Shown: in pieces, positions 26,157 to 33,552 of the stretch
Position numbering within the stretch: the stretch's first letter is position 1
Layout of the letters: each line of letters begins with the position of its first letter
Assembly: GCA_026705025.1 (NCBI GenBank)
Contig: JAPPBN010000026.1
Location: 248,001 to 312,000 of the forward strand
Length of the DNA stretch: 64,000 bases
Reading direction: 5' to 3'
From: Bin125 sp026705025
GTDB taxonomy: Bacteria > Chloroflexota > Dehalococcoidia > Bin125
Program-made: the position numbers and the translations under genes
Notes under the pieces: model-generated
The model's input: only the letters and a program-made list of their open reading frames with translations
The model's database searches: none
What the model was told of the DNA's origin: nothing

Positions 26157-26471
26157 CTAGTGCGTCGCGGGGTCATCCGTAGCCGTGTCGGCGGGCACCG
26201 TGAAGAGCAGCGCCAGCGAATCCGTTTCAGCGACCAACGAGTACGGCGAATTGGCTTCAAGCAAAACGCCTTCGCCGGCGGTGAGGGTCGCGTTGTCGTC
26301 GAGCGTCCCGATCGCGACCTCTCCTTCGGCAACGATCAGCGCCGTGGCGCCGCTGGTCTGGCGGTTGAGCGCTCGTTGACCGGCGGGCAGCCGGATCGCT
26401 TCAGAGGCGAGGCTTGATGTAGAAGGGGAGAGCGCGCCGCCGGCACTGGCTGTGATCCGGCGCAACGTCAT
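26157..26471 (-). CDS. Small cupin-like protein
   Basis: 104 residues. ALIVAEGEVAIGTLDDNATLTAGEGVLLEANSPYSLVAE has the strand-turn rhythm of a single cupin barrel. The His ligands of metal cupins are absent (the positions carry other residues), so it is probably not a metalloenzyme. Its start is 3 bases after the stop of acpP, so it is the last gene of the fab transcript. Function unknown; a ligand-binding or regulatory role is only a guess. Confidence 0.65.
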   Translation of the reverse strand: MTLRRITASAGGALSPSTSSLASEAIRLPAGQRALNRQTSGATALIVAEGEVAIGTLDDNATLTAGEGVLLEANSPYSLVAETDSLALLFTVPADTATDDPATH

Positions 26472-26473
26472 GG

Positions 26474-26737
26474 CTACGTGAGACCGGCGTTCGTCAGATA
26501 GTCGACCAGATTCTGGACCGTTCGAATCTCGGCCGCATCTTCTTCCGGAATCTCCAACTGGATCTCGTCAGTGGAGAATTCCTCTTCGACTGCGATAGTC
26601 AGATCGACGATGTCCAGGGAATCGGCGTCCAGGTCGTCGATCAGGTGCGCGTCGGCGGTCACCTTGTCCAACGGCTGACGCAGTTGATCCGCGACGAGTT
26701 GGCAGACGCGAGACTCCAGGCTGTTGTCGTCCGACAT
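26474..26737 (-). CDS. acpP: Acyl carrier protein
   Basis: 87 residues, acidic. The phosphopantetheine attachment site is DLDADSLDIVDL, with Ser40 as the modified residue. The preceding DKVTADAHLIDDL and following AVEEEF match the helix II region of type II fatty acid synthase ACPs. ATG 26737 is chosen (GGAG seven bases upstream); an ATG at 26755 gives six more residues without a better site. It lies just downstream of the two ketosynthase genes and carries acyl intermediates between FabD, FabF and FabG. Confidence 0.93.
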   Translation of the reverse strand: MSDDNSLESRVCQLVADQLRQPLDKVTADAHLIDDLDADSLDIVDLTIAVEEEFSTDEIQLEIPEEDAAEIRTVQNLVDYLTNAGLT

Positions 26738-26806
26738 GTGGCGGCTCCCGTCCAATGAAGCATTGGGCTGTCAGATGTCTGCCGGTTGTGAGAGCAAGGT
26801 TAGCGG

Positions 26807-28081
26807 TCAGTTGTCGACCCGGGAGAGGGCCACCACGCCATTCTGTCCACCGAATCCGAAGCCGTTCACGAGCGCGACGTTCAGGCGACAATCACGGGCC
26901 TCGTTTGGGACATAATCGAGGTCGCACTCCGGATCAGGCGTCTCCTGGTTGATCGTTGGCGGGAGGACCCCGTGGTACAGCGCCAGCGCAGTCGCCGCCC
27001 CCGAGAGCGCTCCAGCCGCGCCCATCAGATGGCCGGTCATCGACTTGACCGACGACACCGCCAGATGCTCCGCGTGATCGCCGAAGACTGTGCGGATGGC
27101 CCGGGTTTCGATGGCGTCGTTGAGCGGCGTCGAGGTACCGTGCGCGCAAATGTAACCAATCTCGTCGGGATTCAGTCCCGAGTTGCGCAAGGCCGCCGCC
27201 ATCGCTCGGGCTGCGCCGTCGCCGTCGGGATCGGGAGCGGTGATGTGATAGGCGTCGGCTGTTCGGCCGCCGCCGAGAATCTCCGCGTAAATGCGCGCGC
27301 CTCGTGCGCGGGCGCCGGCCAGCGATTCAGTGACGCAGACGACGGCGCCCTCGCCGAACACGAAACCGTCGCGGTCCTTGTCAAACGGGCGGGAGGCTGC
27401 TTCAGGGTGATCGTTTCGCCGCGAGAGCGCTTGCATGTTGGCGAGGCCCGAGATGCCCAGCGCGGACACGTTCGATTCGGTACCGCCGGCCAGCGCGATG
27501 TCGGCTTCGCCTCCGAGCAGCACCTGCCGGCCATCGATGAACGCGTAAATGCTTGCGGCGCATGCGGCCAGTGAGGTGAGCGCCGGTCCCCGCAATCCAA
27601 GCTCGATCGAGACCTGGCAGGAGGCCATATTGCCGGCCATCATGGGGACGAACATCGCCGATACCCGTCCCGGCCCCTTGCTGTTCAGTACTTCGGTCTG
27701 TTGCGAAATCGTCGTCACTCCTCCGCCGCCGGTGTTGATCACGGCAGCGACGCGTTCGGGATTATGCGTGTCCAGGTCAAGTCCGGCGTCCTCAACGGCC
27801 AGACGCGCGGCGGCGACCCCGAGTTGCGAGAATCGCGCCATGCGGCGGGCCGACTTGTTCTCCATGTAGTCCGCGGGCTTGAAGTCGGGAATGTCTGCGG
27901 CGATCTGGACCTTGAGCCCGGCCTCAACCAGTTCGGGAACCACTCGCGCTCCCGAGCGGCCGTGACTGAGGGAATCCCAGAACGAGTCAACGCCTACACC
28001 GATCGGCGTCACGGGACCGATTCCCGTAATCACGATGCGCTCTTCGGGCCGACGTTCGGAGTGTCGAATGCTGGTGCTCAC
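26807..28081 (-). CDS. fabF: Beta-ketoacyl-ACP synthase II-like (first of two, downstream copy)
   Basis: 424 residues, condensing enzyme that elongates acyl-ACP with malonyl-ACP. The Cys-His-His active site is complete: LAACAASIYAF (Cys174), HGTSTPLND (His) and MTGHLMGAAG (His), with SSVKSMTGH giving the conserved Lys. The GTG start at 28081 overlaps the stop of the other fabF by four bases. The two copies are clearly divergent in sequence, so they probably differ in chain-length or substrate preference, or form a heterodimer (inference). Downstream comes acpP after 69 bases. Confidence 0.92.
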   Translation of the reverse strand: MSTSIRHSERRPEERIVITGIGPVTPIGVGVDSFWDSLSHGRSGARVVPELVEAGLKVQIAADIPDFKPADYMENKSARRMARFSQLGVAAARLAVEDAGLDLDTHNPERVAAVINTGGGGVTTISQQTEVLNSKGPGRVSAMFVPMMAGNMASCQVSIELGLRGPALTSLAACAASIYAFIDGRQVLLGGEADIALAGGTESNVSALGISGLANMQALSRRNDHPEAASRPFDKDRDGFVFGEGAVVCVTESLAGARARGARIYAEILGGGRTADAYHITAPDPDGDGAARAMAAALRNSGLNPDEIGYICAHGTSTPLNDAIETRAIRTVFGDHAEHLAVSSVKSMTGHLMGAAGALSGAATALALYHGVLPPTINQETPDPECDLDYVPNEARDCRLNVALVNGFGFGGQNGVVALSRVDN

Positions 28082-29349
28082 TCGTCGAAACGCTTCAGCA
28101 ACACCGCGGCGTTGTGTCCGCCCAGACCGACCGAAAAGGAGAGTGCGGCCTCAGTCCGGAGTTCGCGGGCCTCATTGGGAATCACGTCAACATCAAGTTC
28201 CGGATCGGGGGTCTCGTAGTTCAGGGTCGGCGGCGCGACGCCGTCTTTCAGCACCATGGCGGAGATGATTACTTCGAGCGCTCCCGAGGCGCCCATCATG
28301 TGGCCGGTGGCCGGCTTGATCGATGACAGTGACAGGCGATCGGCGTGCGCGCCAAACATCCGCTTCAGCGCAGTCACCTCGACCTGATCGCCGAGCTTCG
28401 TTGCCGTGCCATGAGTGGAAACATAACCGATACGTTCGGGCGCGAGACCCGACTCGTCCATCGCCTGTTGCACGCTGACCATGAGGCCGCGGCCGTGCGA
28501 TTCAGGCTGCGCGATGTCATGGGCGTCGTTGGCCGAGCCTCCACCCATCACCTCGGCGTAGATCGGCGCGCCGCGCTCCAACGCGTGATCGAGATCCTCG
28601 ATCATCATCGCGGCGGCGCCTTCACCGGGAACGAATCCGTTGCGGTGCAGGTCGTATGGGGCGCACGATGCCGTCAGTGGCTCGGCCGGGGTGGCGAGCA
28701 CGCCCATTCGCTCGAAGCAGATGTGGAACAGCGGCAAGATGATCGCCTCGGAACCGCCGACCAGCAGGGCATCGGCGCGGCCCGCCTTGATGTGCAACAT
28801 TCCGTCAGCGACGGCATTCGCGCCGGTCGCGCAGGCTGAGGTGGGCGAGTAGTTCGGCCCCGTGGCGCCGGTTGCGATTGAGAGGTGTCCCGATGCTGCG
28901 TCGGCGATCAAATTGGGCATCGCGAACGGCGAGACTCGTCTCGCGCCACGGTTGACCAGCGTGTCCTGCCAGCGGGTGACCAGTTCCATCCCGCCGCCGC
29001 CGGAGCCGAAGATGATCCCCACCCGGTGATGATTGTCGTCCGTGACCTGCAGTCCGGAGTCGGCCAGGGCCTCGAGCCCGGCGACCATTCCGTACTGCGT
29101 GTTCAGATCCATGTGTCGCAGCGCCTTGGCGTCGGGCAGTAACGGCTCGGGATCCCATTCCTTGACCTCGGCCGCGATTGGCGTTCTCACACCCCACTGG
29201 TCAGGATCGAAGCGCTCGATCCGGGCGACGCCGCTCTCACCATCGAGCAGGTTGCGCCAGGTCGTCGGCATGTCATTGCCGACAGGTGTGACGGCTCCAA
29301 CACCGGTGATCACCACACGGCGTTCCGACGAAGACGGGTGAGAGGCCAC
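28078..29349 (-). CDS. fabF: Beta-ketoacyl-ACP synthase II-like (upstream copy)
   Basis: 423 residues, second condensing enzyme in tandem. Active site residues are present: TSACATGANAV (Cys173), STHGTATKLGD (His) and SIKPATGHMMGASG (Lys, His). This copy is closer to canonical FabF (TSACATGA) than its neighbour. The GTG start at 29349 overlaps the fabD stop by one base (TAGTG) and its stop overlaps the next fabF start (GTGA). Strict coupling suggests balanced synthesis of FabD and both ketosynthases. Confidence 0.94.
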   Translation of the reverse strand: MASHPSSSERRVVITGVGAVTPVGNDMPTTWRNLLDGESGVARIERFDPDQWGVRTPIAAEVKEWDPEPLLPDAKALRHMDLNTQYGMVAGLEALADSGLQVTDDNHHRVGIIFGSGGGGMELVTRWQDTLVNRGARRVSPFAMPNLIADAASGHLSIATGATGPNYSPTSACATGANAVADGMLHIKAGRADALLVGGSEAIILPLFHICFERMGVLATPAEPLTASCAPYDLHRNGFVPGEGAAAMMIEDLDHALERGAPIYAEVMGGGSANDAHDIAQPESHGRGLMVSVQQAMDESGLAPERIGYVSTHGTATKLGDQVEVTALKRMFGAHADRLSLSSIKPATGHMMGASGALEVIISAMVLKDGVAPPTLNYETPDPELDVDVIPNEARELRTEAALSFSVGLGGHNAAVLLKRFDE

Positions 29350-30389
29350 TACTTGGGGATCCCGTCGCTCTTGTCCGGGTAATCACGCTGCGAGAGACCA
29401 TGATCCTCGTCGGACAGCGGGAACGTCCAGGATGTTCGAGAGATACGCCGCACCAGTTTCGAGAGTACGTCGCCGGGTCCGGCCTCGACAAACAGTGTCG
29501 AACCCTGGGCGGCCATGGTTTTGACGGCCTGCTGCCACTGCACCGGCGCCGTGAGCGCTTCGGCAAGTTCATTCGCCAACTGGTCCCTGGTGTGCATCAG
29601 CCCGCCCGAGATATTGCTCACCACCGGCACGACCGGGTCTTTCCATTGAATCGCGTGGACGGCTTCAGCGAAGTGCGCCTGCGCCTCGGTCATCAGTGGG
29701 GAGTGCGAGGCGATTGAGATGGGCAGCCGCACGACGCGTCGGGCGCCCTGTTCGTCCGCCAGTCTCATGATCTTGCGCAGCGGCGCTTCGTCGCCCGAGA
29801 CGACCGTTTGTCCGGGACAGTTGTCGTTGGCGACGACCAGCGTGCCTTCGCTCGCGGCTTCGCCGACCAGCCGCCGCAGGACGCGATCGCGCAGGCCAAT
29901 GATCGACGCCATGCCACCGGGCCGCAAGCTGTCGGCTGCGTGCATGATTTCGGCGCGCCGGGCCACCAGCCGCAGCGCATCGTCGAAGTCGATTGCCCGG
30001 GCCGCGAGCATCGCTGTGATCTGGCCCATGCTGTGACCTGACACAACCTTCGGCGCAAGCGTTCGGCCGGCCTGGTCCCACTTGTCGCGCAGCGCTTCGA
30101 GCCAGGCGACCGAGGCGACAAAAATGGCCGGTTGCGAGTGGGTGGTCTGATTGAGCTGATCAGAGGGTCCATGCTCCATCAGGTGAAGCAGGTCGTACTC
30201 CAGGACTTCATTGGCGCGCGTGAACCACTGCTCGGCATTCGGATAGACGCGCAAGACCTTGCCCGCCATGCCAATCGATTGCGATCCCTGCCCGGGAAAG
30301 AGCAACGCGTATTCGTCGTCCGTCAGCGCCGGATGTTCGCCGCTTGGCGGTTCATCCGCGACTTCCTCTGGCTGGGTCAGCGTTTCCAT
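29349..30389 (-). CDS. fabD: Malonyl-CoA:ACP transacylase
   Basis: 346 residues from ATG 30389, which has GGAG about six bases upstream; an ATG-type start at 30437 would add 16 non-conserved residues. The motif YALLFPGQGSQSIGM is the family start, VSGHSMGQITA carries the nucleophile Ser, and IASHSPLM has the catalytic His. It transfers malonyl from CoA to ACP, feeding the two FabF enzymes encoded immediately downstream. It is preceded by a 540-base noncoding leader containing hairpins, a decamer array and a perfect palindrome. Confidence 0.94.
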   Translation of the reverse strand: METLTQPEEVADEPPSGEHPALTDDEYALLFPGQGSQSIGMAGKVLRVYPNAEQWFTRANEVLEYDLLHLMEHGPSDQLNQTTHSQPAIFVASVAWLEALRDKWDQAGRTLAPKVVSGHSMGQITAMLAARAIDFDDALRLVARRAEIMHAADSLRPGGMASIIGLRDRVLRRLVGEAASEGTLVVANDNCPGQTVVSGDEAPLRKIMRLADEQGARRVVRLPISIASHSPLMTEAQAHFAEAVHAIQWKDPVVPVVSNISGGLMHTRDQLANELAEALTAPVQWQQAVKTMAAQGSTLFVEAGPGDVLSKLVRRISRTSWTFPLSDEDHGLSQRDYPDKSDGIPK

Positions 30390-30694
30390 CTCGGCTCCTG
30401 CCCGTAGTCGACGCCAGTTGTGGCATGTGCGACGCACTGCGCCTACGGGTGATGACTCAGTTTACCGACTCTGACCATCGCTATGGCGTCGTAACGCCAC
30501 GGACTGCGGCTCAGCGAACAATACGTTTGCCCGAATCAATCGTAGAGGCCAGTTCCGGCCCGAGAGCCGGCTCGGACTCGGGCCGAAGTCATGCGCATGC
30601 CGTGCGAAGCGAATCGGCGCTGCGGGAGGGATTTTCGGGGGCAATGGCGTGATCTCCTGCGGAAGACTGAGGATCGTGCGGTTTGGCGTCTGAG

Positions 30695-30724
30695 TTTGTC
30701 CAGATTTGTCCAGATTCGTCCAGA
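30695..30724 (+). repeat. Three tandem decamers TTTGTCCAGA
   Basis: Units at 30695-30704, 30705-30714 (both TTTGTCCAGA) and 30715-30724 (TTCGTCCAGA). They are followed by CAGTGCTGATTTGG and TCAGGTTTCGTCCGG, words partly shared with the array at 43145. Noncoding. Confidence 0.8.
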
Positions 30725-30899
30725 TCAGTGCTGATTTGGCTCAGTGTTGTCAGGTTTCGTCCGGCGAAATCCATTCAAATGCAGAATTCTGTCGATTTGG
30801 CGCAGGCTGTTGGCGAGGTACGACATTCGGGCCATCGCTTCGTCAGCACCTCGGAGTTGATCGTATCTGGATCGTGCGTCGCGTCGGACCGTTGGAGTC

Positions 30900-30917
30900 C
30901 ATCCAACATGTTGGATG
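30900..30917. promoter_or_regulatory. Perfect 18-bp palindrome, possible operator
   Basis: CATCCAACATGTTGGATG, uninterrupted dyad symmetry, 12 bases beyond the fabG stop and about 510 bases upstream of the fabD start. It could be an operator for a dimeric regulator or a short terminator-like hairpin after fabG; there is no T-tract. Confidence 0.4.
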
Positions 30918-30929
30918 TGGGCAACGTGC

Positions 30930-31694
30930 TTAGCCCATCACCATGCCGCCATCGACGTGGATCACCTGACCGGTGATGTAGGCGCCTCCCGGACCTGCCA
31001 GGAAGGCGACCAACGGGGCTACGTCGGATGGTTCGCCGAGGCGATCCAGGGGAATCCGCTGCATCACGTTGCCGATGACCTCGTCGGAGAGATCGGCGGT
31101 GATGTCGGTCTGGATAAATCCGGGCGCGACGAGGTTGACGGTGATCCCGCGCGACCCGAGCTCGTGCGCCAGTGAGCGAGTCATGCCGGCCAGTCCAGCC
31201 TTGGCTGCGGCGTAGTTCGCCTGGCCCGCGTTGCCAACCGTGCCGATCACTGAGCCAATCGTGATGATCCGGCCCTTGCGTGCCCGCAGCATCCCGCGCA
31301 GCACTGACTGCGTCGTGAGAAACGATCCGGTCAGGTTGGTACCCACGACCGCGTCCCAGTCGGCGGACTTCATTCGCATGGCCAGCATGTCGCGGGTGAT
31401 CCCGGCGTTGTTGACCAGGATTGTGGGAGCGCCGAGTTCGGAGGTGACCGCTTTGGTCATCGCAGTCACGGCGTCGCTGTCGGAGATGTCGGCCTGGACC
31501 ACATAAGCGCGCCGACCCATTTCCAGGATCCCGGAACCAACTTCCTCGGCTGCCCCTGCCGAGGATGTGTAGTTCACCGCGATGTCCGCGCCCTGGGCCG
31601 CCAGTTCGAGGGCGATCGAGCGACCGATCCCCCGCGACGCGCCCGTCACCAACGCCACTTCACCAGAGAGCGGGAGGGGTTTGGGGTCAGTCAT
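30930..31694 (-). CDS. fabG: 3-oxoacyl-ACP reductase
   Basis: 254 residues, NADPH-dependent SDR that reduces 3-oxoacyl-ACP. It has TGASRGIGRSIA (cofactor), NNAGITRDMLAMRM (a strongly FabG-like stretch), the catalytic YAAAK after GNAGQANY, and the VAPGFIQTDIT and YITGQVIHVDGGM closing motifs. These are closer to FabG than to the other SDRs in the window. It is followed by the 540-base gap and then fabD on the same strand, so it belongs to the fatty acid synthesis cluster although probably on a separate transcript. Confidence 0.93.
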   Translation of the reverse strand: MTDPKPLPLSGEVALVTGASRGIGRSIALELAAQGADIAVNYTSSAGAAEEVGSGILEMGRRAYVVQADISDSDAVTAMTKAVTSELGAPTILVNNAGITRDMLAMRMKSADWDAVVGTNLTGSFLTTQSVLRGMLRARKGRIITIGSVIGTVGNAGQANYAAAKAGLAGMTRSLAHELGSRGITVNLVAPGFIQTDITADLSDEVIGNVMQRIPLDRLGEPSDVAPLVAFLAGPGGAYITGQVIHVDGGMVMG

Positions 31695-31851
31695 TGGGCG
31701 AGGCTATCACCGATACCGGTCTCGAATTCATCTATCCGTAACCAGTCGGATGAGTCCGTCGGCGACACTACGTGCACTGGTTCTGCGGACGGGCGCGTTT
31801 CAGTTGATTTAGTCTTCCTATGTCAACAGCGCCCGATGACGGGGGTTGCGT

Positions 31852-33162
31852 ATGGATTCCGGAAACACTGCCTGGTTGTTGACCTCAGCGGCGCTCGTGC
31901 TGTTGATGACGCCGGGCCTTGCATTCTTCTACTCGGGGCTGGTCCGGACCAAATCCGCCGCCGCGACGATTATGCAGTCGTTCATCATGGCCGGCGTGGC
32001 GACGGTCGTCTGGATCATGTGGGGCTACTCACTCGCATTCGGCACCGACATCGGCGGGTTCGTCGGCAATCTGACCAACTTCGGCCTGCGTGGTCTCGAA
32101 CCAACGGCCGATGGCATGGCGTTCATGGTCTTCCAGATGATGTTCGCGATCATCACGCCGGCCCTGATCACCGGCGCGTTCGTCGAGCGCATCTCGTTCA
32201 AGGCGCTGCTCGTCTTCACGGTGCTCTGGATCACCGTCGTCTACGCGCCGCTCTGTCACTGGGTCTGGCACGGCGACGGCTGGTTGTTCCAGCTCGAAGC
32301 GCTGGACTTCGCCGGCGGCACCGTGGTCCACATCAACGCCGGGGCAGCGGCATTGGCCGGCGCCCTGTTCGTCGGACGCCGCCGCGATTCAGTCGCGGAG
32401 ACCCGGCCGCACGACGTGTCCAAGGTTGTGCTTGGCGCGGGATTGCTGTGGTTCGGCTGGTTCGGGTTCAACGCCGGTTCAGCTCTTGCCGCCAACGAGT
32501 CAGCCATTAACGCATTCGTGCAGACGCAAATCTCCGCCGCCGGCGGTCTGCTCGCCTGGACGTTCCTGTCATGGCGGTACACAGGGCATCCTTCGATCAT
32601 TGGCGCGGCGACCGGCGCGGTGGCCGGTTTGGTGGCGATCACGCCTGCAGCCGGCGCTGTAGGCCTTTGGCCGGCGACCGATGGCTACCTCAACTTCTTC
32701 CCCGCGCTCTGCATCGGAGTGGTCGCCTCGATCCTCGGCTTCTACGCCGTGCGGCTGCTGCACAACTGGCGCGACATGGACGACACTCTCGATGTCTTTG
32801 CAGTTCACGGCGTCGGTGGCATGTGGGGCGCGCTGGCGATTGGCATCTTTGCCGTCGCCGAGGTGACCGGTGGAGCGAACGGGTTCATCGGCGGCAGCGC
32901 CGATCTGATCTGGCGTCAGCTCATCGGCGTGTTAGCCGCGCTTGCCTGGTCGTTCGTCTTGTCCTCGGTCCTGTTCATCGTTGTCCAGAAGCTCATGCCG
33001 CTCCGAGTCGATGAGACGGAAGAGATGATCGGACTCGACCGCAGCACGCATGGCGAACCAGCCTACGAGTTCGACGAGATCGGCTTTGGTTGGGACGCCA
33101 GCGATACGATTGACGAGGAAATCCCCTCCGGAACGGAAGCGCTGAAGAGGTTGCTGTCATGA
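31852..33162 (+). CDS. amt: Ammonium transporter
   Basis: 436 residues, about 11 membrane helices. Conducts ammonium across the inner membrane. Conserved points are TPGLAFFYSGLVR, FGTDIGG, ITPALITGAFVER, the pore His in HINAGAAALAG, WFGWFGFNAGSAL, and VHGVGGMWGALA with the second pore His. A C-terminal hydrophilic tail of about 50 residues is acidic. TTG 31846 gives two more residues; ATG 31852 is preferred. The last four bases overlap the glnB start (ATGA), the common amt-PII arrangement in which PII plugs the channel when nitrogen is plentiful. Confidence 0.95.
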   Translation: MDSGNTAWLLTSAALVLLMTPGLAFFYSGLVRTKSAAATIMQSFIMAGVATVVWIMWGYSLAFGTDIGGFVGNLTNFGLRGLEPTADGMAFMVFQMMFAIITPALITGAFVERISFKALLVFTVLWITVVYAPLCHWVWHGDGWLFQLEALDFAGGTVVHINAGAAALAGALFVGRRRDSVAETRPHDVSKVVLGAGLLWFGWFGFNAGSALAANESAINAFVQTQISAAGGLLAWTFLSWRYTGHPSIIGAATGAVAGLVAITPAAGAVGLWPATDGYLNFFPALCIGVVASILGFYAVRLLHNWRDMDDTLDVFAVHGVGGMWGALAIGIFAVAEVTGGANGFIGGSADLIWRQLIGVLAALAWSFVLSSVLFIVVQKLMPLRVDETEEMIGLDRSTHGEPAYEFDEIGFGWDASDTIDEEIPSGTEALKRLLS

Positions 33163-33500
33163 AAAAGATCGAAGCAATCGTCCGGCCCGAGTCGCTGGAA
33201 CCGGTCAAGCGCCAGCTGATCGAAGCGGGAATCACCGGCTTGCACGTCGAGCGGGTGGCCGGCCACGGCTACCAGGGCGGCGTCGTGCAGGCCGGCCGCG
33301 GCGGACAGTTCTACACCGTCGACATGATCCCCAAGGTGAAGATCATCACCGTCATTTCGGACTTCAACGTGGAGCCGGCGATCGAGGCGATCATCGCCGG
33401 CGCACGCTCCGACCGCACCGGAGACGGCAAGATCTTCGTCACCGATGTCGAAGAGGCCGTCCGAGTCCGAACCGGGGAACGCGGCCGCGAGGTCCTGTGA
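33159..33500 (+). CDS. glnB: PII nitrogen regulatory protein
   Basis: 113 residues, the standard PII length. It begins MKKIEAIVRPESLEPVKRQL, keeps the PKVKI strand and the C-terminal signature GDGKIFVTDVEEAVRVRTGERG. The T-loop reads AGHGYQGGVVQAGRGGQFYTVDM. At the position of the modified Tyr51 of E. coli GlnB I see Arg, so uridylylation there seems unlikely. It is coupled to amt by a four-base overlap and probably regulates ammonium uptake by direct binding. It is followed by a palindromic repeat that may terminate the transcript. Confidence 0.94.
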   Translation: MKKIEAIVRPESLEPVKRQLIEAGITGLHVERVAGHGYQGGVVQAGRGGQFYTVDMIPKVKIITVISDFNVEPAIEAIIAGARSDRTGDGKIFVTDVEEAVRVRTGERGREVL

Positions 33501-33510
33501 TACCAGACAT

Positions 33511-33541
33511 CGTCATATCCGCGCCGAGCGCGGGTATGACG
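33511..33541. repeat. Palindromic repeat between glnB and CoA-transferase (family with 46732)
   Basis: CGTCATATCCGCG, loop CCGAG, CGCGGGTATGACG: a 13-bp stem with one G-T wobble. The right arm CGCGGGTATGACG recurs exactly at 46746-46758. It lies between convergent genes and could serve as a bidirectional terminator. Confidence 0.7.
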
Positions 33542-33552
33542 ATGCGCGCCCT

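Larger units (their letters stand above)
30390..30929. other. 540-base noncoding region between fabG and fabD
   Basis: Contains a 9-bp hairpin (CGGCCCGAG at 30556-30564 pairing with CTCGGGCCG at 30577-30585), the TTTGTCCAGA decamer array at 30695-30724, and an 18-base perfect palindrome at 30900-30917. Reading frames here are short and repeat-driven, so I see no gene. It presumably holds the promoter of the fabD-fabF-fabF-acpP operon, but no clear -35/-10 pair can be picked. Confidence 0.6.

Noticed and set aside
30695..30724. Possible CRISPR array
   Set aside because: Units are 10 bases with no spacers, no leader and no cas genes nearby.
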